Shown here one piece after another: positions 50,982-61,200 of a stretch of 64,000 bases of DNA (positions are counted from its first letter, which is position 1; the number at the start of each line of letters is the position of its first letter). The stretch comes from Prosapia bicincta (taxonomy: Eukaryota; Arthropoda; Insecta; Hemiptera; Cercopidae). A model generated the notes under the pieces. That model did no database searches and had not been told where the DNA came from. It saw nothing but the letters and a program-made list of their open reading frames with translations. The position numbers and the translations under genes were made by a program. The DNA is taken from assembly GCA_036971475.1 (NCBI GenBank), contig JBAIZL010000062.1, positions 277,501 through 341,500 on the forward strand. The letters are read 5' to 3'.

Positions 50982-52418
50982 AGAAAAGTTCCAATAGAAA
51001 AGTTTTTATATTTGTGAGTGATTAATATACTAATTGGAAACCGGTATATATATATAATGGATACGAACATAATATTGTTTACTACTCTGCCATGGACCGT
51101 TGGACCGTGGAGATATTCCGATAAGAAGGGGAGGTTCGCCCGCTGAAAAAAGTTGGAAAGAAGTGATTTAGAGGAAGAAAGCTGAAGCAGGACAGGCAAG
51201 TTGTGCGGTGAGAAAAGGACGATTGGATAGTGGAGACTAAGATAGAACAGGCGCTTATAAATATGTATATGAAACTTGAAAAAGTGCACAAAATATTGCA
51301 AACAAAATACGTCGTAATCTGTTATCTAACTAGTTCGTGGTATTTTAATTACATTATTCTCTAAATTTATAAACGGATATGAATATATACTGGAGTATAC
51401 TGCCTCTCTTTACATTAAAATATATTCCTTTGTTGACTCGTTTCGGAATGACTCCATTTTTAAAACTTAAATAATTACCATTCAAGTTTTGGAAATGAAG
51501 TAATTTAGAAATGCGATAATACTCAAGAAATATTGTAATGTCAGGAAAGGCAGAAAAATGTGCTCAAATATTCCTAACAGAAGTGAAAATGAATTAAGAA
51601 TTCGGGTTTCTCGTCAGAAGGTCTCCAAATATGTTTCCTAAACGTTTAATGGAAATTTTAAATCCGTTCTTATCATACCAATGCACACATTGTAATTTTT
51701 AATTAATAGAGTACAATCATAATTAATTAAATTATAAAGTAATTATTCATCTCAATTTGAAGGTAAAATACGAAGAGCGCGTAAACCTGAAGCTAGGACC
51801 AGTAAAGCTTGAACAGGAAGCTGAAACGAGGTGTGAAACCAAGATAATTCCCTCCAGTAGAAAACCATCCAGGCGTTCACTTCTTTATTGCGATTTTATC
51901 TTGATTTCTGCATTTACAGTTATAGTTTAAAACTGTTCTAACGGTCCCCTTTAAAACTTCTGATATGAAGCCCCTATTGGCAATGTGTAAGACGTAATAC
52001 TCACGAGGGGGGGCGGAAAAGCGTTTTGTAATTCAGATAAGAATTTTGTCTTGTAGACTTTTCTACGAAACTGAAAGGTATATTTAAAAATATAGGTATA
52101 TTTTACTTGTACTGCATGGCTGAAAATGTCATTTAAACAATATAAATCAGAGAGTTCGAAAATTTAAAAAATTTATTTTTATATTTATTTAATTATGATG
52201 AACTATTTATTGCTTTTTTTTAAATTTTGTTTTGTCATTTTTCCTTATTAAACTACAAGCAATACAATACTAAGATGTTAAGTACTGTATCTGGACTATA
52301 GTTAGATATTTTCTTTCACTGTTCAGAGGTTTGAATAATGTCTGTTTAAATTTCGATATTTTTTGTTTTTATATTTGATTTACAAATAAAGAGAAATGAG
52401 CTTTACTGACAATATTAA

Positions 52419-52559
52419 TTAAAACAACCTCTCACCACAAATTCAACAAATTAAGGTTATTTATTTGTAAAAATACATCTGAAGATGATTACTTTGTAGT
52501 CGAAATGTACATAAGGTTAAAATAAAATTTGTTGAATTTGTGGTGAGAGGTTGTTTTAA
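52419..52559. mobile_element. Small inverted-repeat element (34-bp arms, 73-bp centre)
   Basis: The left arm 52419-52452 (starting TTAAAACAACCTCTCACC) and right arm 52526-52559 are perfect reverse complements over 34 bp. The 73-bp centre contains a second hairpin and a hammerhead-core-like motif (52475-52508). Outer bases are TTAA-like but no clear target-site duplication is visible. It could be a tiny non-autonomous element, a terminal fragment of a larger retroelement, or an inverted duplication. Confidence 0.6.
52475..52508 (+). ncRNA. Hammerhead-ribozyme-core-like hairpin motif
   Basis: The sequence reads ACAT, CTGAAGA, T, GATTAC, TTT, GTAGTC, GAAA, TGT. CTGAAGA fits the hammerhead consensus CTGANGA, GATTAC/GTAGTC forms a 6-bp stem II (one G-T wobble), and GAAA follows. 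Against function, an extra T lies between CTGAAGA and the stem, and the flanking ACAT and ATGT pair with each other rather than forming separate stems I and III. Related motifs are known from Penelope-like retroelements. I regard this as a possible degenerate or mimic motif. Confidence 0.25.
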
Positions 52560-52563
52560 ATAA

Positions 52564-52829
52564 TATAAACATTTACGCCACAGTTGCTTTAAGTTGTTGT
52601 TTACTGACAATGTTTAGCGCTCATACGTAAGTTTCTTGTACTTATGTCATCGAAACACTGACTGTCATAAATTTCAAAATAAATTAATGTGTATAAACAT
52701 TTACGCCACAGTTGCTTTAAGCTGTTGTTTACTGACAATGTTTAGCGCTCATACGTAAGTTTCTTGTACTTATGTCATAGAAACACTGACTGTCATAAAT
52801 TTCAAAATAAATTAATGTGTATAAACATT
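52564..52829 (+). repeat. 128-bp direct duplication
   Basis: TATAAACATTTACGCCACAG starts at 52564 and again at 52692, and TATAAACATT starts a third time at 52820 before diverging. The two full 128-bp copies differ at only a few positions, for example CATCGAAAC versus CATAGAAAC. The block begins four bases after the inverted-repeat element ends. Confidence 0.95.
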
Positions 52830-52990
52830 GACAACTTTGTCTTGTTATTTTTTAACTCTAGGATAGTATTTCTCTTGTAGTATTTAGTTCAAGTTAGTTT
52901 CAAAGCTCTAATGGTTTATTGTTAAAATATTTTTACAACATAGTTTTAAACTTGTATTGCTGAACACCATAGACATCTCTTTGCCCCAAG

Positions 52991-53295
52991 TATAGTGCGG
53001 ACCACGTAACTGTGCACTTGGCTTTGTGTGTACTACCACTTCTGAAAACATGTTACATATTGAAAATGTTTGATACTTTAACAGCTTCTGCATCCGATAT
53101 GTCTACACATATTTCAAGAATGTTTGTTATTTCATACTGAAGCTAACTTACTTCATATCGACCGTCTCATGCAAGTCAGTGTTTTGACAGCCCTTGTCAT
53201 GTTTGTAGGAAAGTATTTATACTGAAACTCAACCCTCCGCCTCGCCTACTGCGATATCTCAAGGCCAAGTGCATGGTTACGTGGTATCCACTGTA
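52991..53295. repeat. Diverged inverted repeat, 36-bp arms
   Basis: Left arm 52991-53026 (containing ACCACGTAAC and GCACTTGGC) matches the reverse complement of 53260-53295 at 29 of 36 positions. The intervening 233 bp is not obviously repetitive. It may be a remnant of an older inverted duplication or mobile element. Confidence 0.7.
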
Positions 53296-54605
53296 CGATT
53301 CAGTATTTATGACGTTATTTTAAAGGTTATCATATAACACGAGCAGGACGATGTATTTAGGGGGGGATCTTACTAATCAGGGGAGTAGACCCCCCTCTGT
53401 GGAAATGTTTAACATTTGTATCTGTAAGAAATATATTTTATACTATTTTGGCACTTAACATTACTATTTGTAGGGTCGTCGGGAAGCTGTTCTTTTTTAA
53501 CATACTAGGCTATTAAATATATTTTGTACTTATTAATAATAGAGATAATAGTCATTATTAGTTTGGCTTCCTGGTATTGCGCCCCAGTGCCTCCAGGCTA
53601 CTCCCCTGGGATAGAGTGAGCTAATAACACCAGGCCGGTGCTGTTACATAGACTAGTTTCTCGTCGTGCTACCCCGCAGCGGGTCAGCAAATTTAATTAA
53701 CAAACTCGCTTTTGTTGTAAGTAATTAAATTGAACAAATAACCCGGAGCCCGGGTCAGTGTAAAGGAGGCAGTAGCTGTAATTATTGGACAATAAAGAAG
53801 TCAGGCCCTGAATAAAATACGAGGCAATGCACTGCTATTCATGAGTTAAAGTCTCCTGTACGCGGAGAATTACGATTATATACAGTGTTTGAGCAACTTT
53901 ACTTGTTCTAAACACTTATTTCATTTAATGTTTCCTGTTGGCAATTATTAGCTTATAAATGTAAACAAGTAAACAACAAAATTTCAATGTCAACTCCTAT
54001 TTAGGTAAATAAATGAAAATTTTATATTAGTTACTTTTTAATAAATAATCACAATTATTATAAATAAAGTAACGTAATCTATGCGTTAAAACAGCGATTC
54101 TACCACATAAAATATTACATAAAATCAACTGTTTTATGAAATCACTAATTTTAAGCTAAATGGGACGAAATAACTATATTACAGAACTTGCCCCTTTGGT
54201 GAAAGTTTCTCTCCCATATAAAAATAAAATTAATTCATTACATTTAATTAATGAATTATTATTTGGAAAAAGTGTATTAACATCAAGTGGCATCCACTAT
54301 AAGTTTAAACAAATGTGTTTGTACGTGAGTGGATGAATAAAAAGTATATAATTAACGATTAAAATTAGAACAAGATAAGGAGAGTGGGAACTAATAGAAG
54401 CGATTTAATAAAGAACTGTACTTATGTTCGTAGTGACAAGGTTGTATATCTTACAGAACTGGAACAGATTTCATGCGCTTATTTAGTATTTGGATCAGCA
54501 TAAACCTTTAGTTTTATGTTAAGGGTATAAAAGTGTTATACATTTTTAAAAATATTCACTTTGTGTGCTTTTAATAATAATTGTGTTAAATGCTACTGTT
54601 TGAAG

Positions 54606-54606
54606 T

Positions 54607-54645
<39 letters not shown>

Positions 54646-54646
54646 G
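54606..54646. repeat. (TG)n microsatellite
   Basis: A TG run with one TTT interruption, followed by a GTGCGTGCGTGAG tail. The 61-codon frame across it encodes Cys-Val repeats and is not a gene. Confidence 0.97.
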
Positions 54647-55243
54647 AGTGCGTGCGTGAGTATTTGTGCATGTCTATGTGCCCAAACTTTAAACTTTTCA
54701 AGTGCTTCTTCTTTTAAATATATTTCTAATTTTTTTAATTCCATCCATTCGCTATTATTGAATATTCGATATTAAATCAGCTGTTTGGAAGTAAACATCT
54801 CAGTTACAGCCTTGTCATGATAAACAGTCAGTAGCAGTAGGGCCTATAGCGGTAACTCACTTCGGATAGGTGTATAACGCGATGTAAGGCCATTCTAACG
54901 AGGTTAATGCGACCTTCCTCACCATTATTTCTGGACGAAGCGTGCGCAACTCCTAACCTCCATAAAAGGTAACTTTATATTAAATATCCAGTAAATATGA
55001 AGATAACTCACTAGCATCGAACGTACGCCTGGCTTGGAGTAGCGAGTGCGCTTTGAGGATATGCACATTTACCTCTATCTTTATAGCTTCAACGACCGAG
55101 GAGGGTTGACGGGATGGAACTTCGATTGACTAGCTTCCACCAGTAAACTTACTGGGTAATGCAATAGATAAATGGCGTTCAAAATATTCTTTTTAAAAGA
55201 AAGCCAATGCGAGTTGTTTCAATTAATGCTTGGTTTGCTAACT

Positions 55244-58200
55244 CAGTAACCGGTAGGCCTATGGTTTTGGAGAATACTGTGTTTAGCCTACCCTGTTGCG
55301 CCATCTGAGCTTCTTGCAAGAGTAACCGGTAGGCCTATGGTTTTGGTGTATACTATGTTTAGCCTACCCTTGTTGCGCCATCTGAGCTTCTTGCAAGAGT
55401 AACCGGTAGGCCTATGGTTTTGGAGAATACAGTGTTTAGCCTACCCTGTTGCGCCATCTGAGCTTCTTGCAAGAGTAACCGGTAGGCCTATGGTTTTGGA
55501 GAATACTGTGTTTAGCCTACCCTGTTGTGCCATCTGAACTTCTTGCAAGAGTAACCGGTAGGCCTATGGTTTTGGAGAATACAGTGTTTAGCCTACCCTG
55601 TTGCGCCATCTGAGCTTCTTGCAAGAGTAACCGGTAGGCCTATGGTTTTGGAGAATACTGTGTTTAGCCTACCCTGTTGTGCCATCTGAACTTCTTGCAA
55701 GAGTAACCGGTAGGCTTATGGTTTTGGAGAATACTGTGTTTAGCCTACCCTGTTGCGCCATCTGAGCTTCTTGCAAGAGTAACCGGTAGGCCTATGGTTT
55801 TGGAGAATACAGTGTTTAGCCTACCCTGTTGCGCCATCTGAGCTTCTTGCAAGAGTAACCGGTAGGCCTATGGTTTTGGAGAATACTGTGTTTAGCCTAC
55901 CCTGTTGTGCCATCTGAACTTCTTGCAAGAGTAACCGGTAGGCTTATGGTTTTGGAGAATACTGTGTTTAGCCTACCCTTGTTGCGCCATCTGAGCTTCT
56001 TGCAAGAGTAACCGGTAGGCCTATGGTTTTGGAGAATACTGTGTTTAGCCTACCCTGTTGTGCCATCTGAACTTCTTGCAAGAGTAACCGGTAGGCTTAT
56101 GGTTTTGGAGAATACTGTGTTTAGCCTACCCTGTTGTGCCATCTGAACTTCTTGCAAGAGTAACCGGTAGGCTTATGGTTTTGGAGAATACTGTGTTTAG
56201 CCTACCCTGTTGCGCCATCTGAGCTTCTTGCAAGAGTAACCGGTAGGCCTATGGTTTTGGAGAATACTGTGTTTAGCCTACCCTGTTGTGCCATCTGAAC
56301 TTCTTGCAAGAGTAACCGGTAGGCTTATGGTTTTGGAGAATACTGTGTTTAGCCTACCCTGTTGTGCCATCTGAACTTCTTGCAAGAGTAACCGGTAGGC
56401 ATATGGTTTTGGAGAATACTGTGTTTAGCCTACCCTGTTGCGCCATCTGAGCTTCTTGCAAGAGTAACCGGTAGGCCTATGGTTTTGGAGAATACTGTGT
56501 TTAGCCTACCCTGTTGTGCCATCTGAGCTTCTTGCAAGAGTAACCGGTAGGCTTATGGTTTTGGAGAATACTATGTTTAGCCTACCCTGTTGTGCCATCT
56601 GAGCTTCTTGCAAGAGTAACCGGTAGGCCTATGGTTTTGGAGAAGACTATGTTTAGCCTACCCTGTTGTGCCATCTGAGCTTCTTGCAAGAGTAACCGGT
56701 AGGCCTATGGTTTTGGAGAATACTATGTTTAGCCTACCCTGTTGTGCCATCTGAGCTTCTTGCAAGAGTAACCGGTAGGCCTATGGTTTTGGAGAATACT
56801 GTGTTTAGCCTACCCTGTTGCGCCATCTGAGCTTATGGTTTTGGAGAATACTGTGTTTAGCCTACCCTGTTGCGCCATCTGAGCTTCTTGCAAGAGTAAC
56901 CGGTAGGCCTATGGTTTTGGAGAATACTGTGTTTAGCCTACCCTGTTGCGCCATCTGAGCTTCTTGCAAGAGTAACCAGTAGACCTATGGTTTTGGAGAA
57001 TACTGTGTTTAGCCTACCCTGTTGCGCCATCTGAGCTTCTTGCAAGACTAACCAGTAGGTCTATGGTTTTGAAGAATACTGTGTTTAGCCTACCCTGTTG
57101 CGCCATCTGAACTTCTTGCAAGAGTAACCGGTAGGCCTATAATTTTGGAGAATACTGTGTTTAGCCTACCCTGTTGCGCCATCTGAGCTTCTTGCAAGAG
57201 TAACCGGTAGGCCTATGGTTTTGGAGAATACTGTGTTTAGCCTACCCTGTTGCGCCATCTGAACTTCTTGCAAGAGTAACCGGTAGGCCTATGGTTTTGG
57301 AGAATACTATGTTTAGCCTACCCTGTTGTGCCATCTGAGCTTCTTGCAAGAGTAACCGGTAGGCCTATGGTTTTGGAGAATACTATGTTTAGCCTACCCT
57401 GTTGTGCCATCTGAGCTTCTTGCAAGAGTAACCGGTAGGCCTATGGTTTTGGAGAATACTGTGTTTAGCCTACCCTGTTGCGCCATCTGAGCTTCTTGCA
57501 AGAGTAACCGGTAGGCCTATGGTTTTGGAGAAGACTATGTTTAGAATACCCTGTTGTGCCATCTGAGCTTCTTGCAAGAGTAACCGGTAGGCCTATGGTT
57601 TTGGAGAATACTATGTTTAGCCTACCCTGTTGTGCCATCTGAGCTTCTTGCAAGAGTAACCGGTAGGCCTATGGTTTTGGAGAATACTGTGTTTAGCCTA
57701 CCCTGTTGCGCCATCTGAGCTTATGGTTTTGGAGAATACTGTGTTTAGCCTACCCTGTTGCGCCATCTGAGCTTCTTGCAAGAGTAACCGGTAGGCCTAT
57801 GGTTTTGGAGAATACTGTGTTTAGCCTACCCTGTTGCGCCATCTGAGCTTCTTGCAAGAGTAACCAGTAGACCTATGGTTTTGGAGAATACTGTGTTTAG
57901 CCTAAACTGTTGCGCCATCTGAGCTTCTTGCAAGACTAACCAGTAGGTCTATGGTTTTGAAGAATACTGTGTTTAGCCTACCCTGTTGCGCCATCTGAAC
58001 TTCTTGCAAGAGTAACCGGTAGGCCTATAATTTTGGAGAATACTGTGTTTAGCCTACCCTGTTGCGCCATCTGAGCTTCTTGCAAGAGTAACCGGTAGGC
58101 CTATGGTTTTGGAGAATACTGTGTTTAGCCTACCCTGTTGCGCCATCTGAACTTCTTGCAAGAGTAACCGGTAGGCCTATGGTTTTGGAGAATACTGTGT

Positions 58201-61200
58201 TTAGCCTACCCTGTTGCGCCATCTGAGCTTCTTGCAAGAGTAACCAGTAGGTCTATGGTTTTGAAGAATACTGTGTTTAGCCTACCCTGTTGCGCCATCT
58301 GAACTTCTTGCAAGAGTAACCGGTAGGCCTATGGTTTTGGAGAATACTGTGTTTAGCCTACCCTGTTGCGCCATCTGAGCTTCTTGCAAGAGTAACCAGT
58401 AGGTCTATTGTTTTGAAGAATACTGTGTTTAGCCTACCCTGTTGCGCCATCTGAACTTCTTGCAAGAGTAACCGGTAGGCCTATGGTTTTGGAGAATACT
58501 GTGTTTAGCCTACCCTGTTGCGCCATCTGAGCTTCTTGCAAGAGTAACCGGTAGGCCTATGGTTTTGGAGAATACTATGTTTAGCTTACCCTGTTGCGCC
58601 ATCTGAGCTTCTTGAAAGAGTAACCAGTAGGCCTATGGTTTTGGAGAATACTGTGTTTAGCCTACCCTGTTGCGCCATCTGAGCTTCTTGCAAGAGTAAC
58701 CAGTAGGCCTATGGTTTTGGAGAATACTATGTTTAGCCTACCCTGTTGCGCCATCTGAGCTTCTTGCAAGAGTGCCCGGGATTCTTATGGTTTTGGAGAA
58801 TACTGTGTTTAGCCTACCCTGTTGCGCCATCTGAGCTTCTTGCAAGAGTAACCGGTAGGCCTATGGTTTTAGTGTATACTATGTTTAGCTTACCCTGTTG
58901 CGCCATCTGAGCTTCTTGAAAGAGTAACCAGTAGGCCTATGGTTTTGATGTATACTATGTTTAGCTTACCCTGTTGTGCCATCTGAGCTTCTTGCAAGAG
59001 TAACCGGTAGGCCTATGGTTTTGGAGAATACTGTGTTTAGCCTACCCTGTTGCGCCATCTGAGCTTATGGTTTTGGAGAATACTGTGTTTAGCCTACCCT
59101 GTTGCGCCATCTGAGCTTCTTGCAAGAGTAACCGGTAGGCCTATGGTTTTGGAGAATACTGTGTTTAGCCTACCCTGTTGTGCCATCTGAGCTTCTTGCA
59201 AGAGTAACCGGTAGGCCTATGGTTTTGGAGAATACTATGTTTAGCCTACCCTGTTGTGCCATCTGAGCTTCTTGCAAGAGTAACCGGTAGGCCTATGGTT
59301 TTGGAGAATACTGTGTTTAGCCTACCCTGTTGCGCCATCTGAGCTTATGGTTTAGGAGAATACTGTGTTTAGCCTACCCTGTTGCGCCATCTGAGCTTCT
59401 TGCAAGAGTAACCGGTAGGCCTATGGTTTTGGAGAATACTGGGTTTAGCCTACCCTGTTGCGCCATCTGAGCTTCTTGCAAGAGTAACCAGTAGACCTAT
59501 GGTTTTGGAGAATACTGTGTTTAGCCTACCCTGTTGCGCCATCTGAGCTTCTTGCAAGACTAACCAGTAGGTCTATGGTTTTGAAGAATACTGTGTTTAG
59601 CCTACCCTGTTGCGCCATCTGAGCTTCTTGCAAGAGTAACCGGTAGGCCTATGGTTTTGGAGAATACTGTGTTTAGCCTACCCTGTTGCGCCATCTGAAC
59701 TTCTTGCAAGAGTAACCGGTAGGCCTATGGTTTTGGAGAATACTGTGTTTAGCCTACCCTGTTGCGCCATCTGAGCTTCTTGCAAGAGTAACCAGTAGGT
59801 CTATGGTTTTGAAGAATACTGTGTTTAGCCTACCCTGTTGCGCCATCTGAACTTCTTGCAAGAGTAACCGGTAGGCCTATGGTTTTGGAGAATACTGTGT
59901 TTAGCCTACCCTGTTGCGCCATCTGAGCTTCTTGCAAGAGTAACCAGTAGGTCTATTGTTTTGAAGAATACTGTGTTTAGCCTACCCTGTTGCGCCATCT
60001 GAACTTCTTGCAAGAGTAACCGGTAGGCCTATGGTTTTGGAGAATACTGTGTTTAGCCTACCCTGTTGCGCCATCTGAGCTTCTTGCAAGAGTAACCAGT
60101 AGGTCTATGGTTTTGGAGAATACTGTGTTTAGCCTACCCTGTTGCGCCATCTGAGCTTCTTGCAAGAGTAACCGGTAGGCCTATGGTTTTGGAGAATACT
60201 GTGTTTAGCCTACCCTGTTGCGCCATCTGAGCTTCTCGCAAGAGTAACCAGTAGGTATATGGTTTTGGAGAATACTGTGTTTAGCCTACCCTGTTGCGCC
60301 ATCTGAGCTTCTTGCAAGAGTAACCGGTAGGCCTATGGTTTTGGAGAATACTGTGTTTAGCATACCCTGTTGCGCCATCTGAGCTTCTTGCAAGAGTAAC
60401 CGGGAGGCCTATGGTTTTGGAGAATACTGTGTTTAGCCTACCCTGTTGCGCCATCTGAGCTTCTCGCAAGAGTAACCGGTAGGCCTATGGTTTTGGTGAA
60501 TACTGTGTTTAGCCTACCCTGTTGCGCCATCTGAGCTTCTCGCAAGAGTAACCGGTAGGCCTATGGTTTTGGAGAATACTGTGTTTAGCCTACCCTGTTG
60601 CGCCATCTGAGCTTCTCGCAAGAGTAACCGGTAGGCCTATGGTTTTGGAGAATACTGTGTTTAGCATACCCTGTTGCGCCATCTGAACTTCTTGCAAGAG
60701 TAACCGGTAGGCCTATGGTTTTGGAGAATACTGTGTTTAGCCTACCCTGTTGCGCCATCTGAACTTCTTGCAAGAGTAACCGGTAGGCCTATGGTTTTGA
60801 AGAATACTTTGTTTAGCCTACCCTGTTGCGCCATCTGAGCTTCTTGCAAGAGTAACCGGTAGGCCTATGGTTTTGGAGAATACTGTGTTTAGCCTACCCT
60901 GTTGCGCCATCTGAGCTTCTTGCAAGAGTAACCGGTAGGCCTATGGTTTTGGAGAATACTGTGTTTAGCATTCCCTGTTGCGCCATCTGAACTTCTTGCA
61001 AGAGTAACCGGTAGGCCTATGGTTTTGGAGAATACTGTGTTTAGCCTACCCTGTTGCGCCATCTGAGCTTCTTGCAAGAGTAACCGGTAGGCCTATGGTT
61101 TTGGAGAATACTGTGTTTAGCCTACCCTGTTGCGCCATCTGAGCTTCTTGCAAGAGTAACCGGTAGGCCTATGGTTTTGGAGAATACTGTGTTTAGCCTA

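Larger units (their letters stand above)
50814..55243. other. Long AT-rich spacer between the 181-bp and 76-bp repeats
   Basis: About 4.4 kb without a recognised gene. It holds a CA microsatellite (50950-50979), a 34-bp inverted repeat with a ribozyme-like motif (52419-52559), a 128-bp direct duplication (52564-52829), a diverged inverted repeat (52991-53295) and a TG microsatellite (54606-54646). A GC-richer patch at 53570-53870 has no recognisable content. If the EF-hand exon belongs to a + strand gene, this may be intron. Confidence 0.6.
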
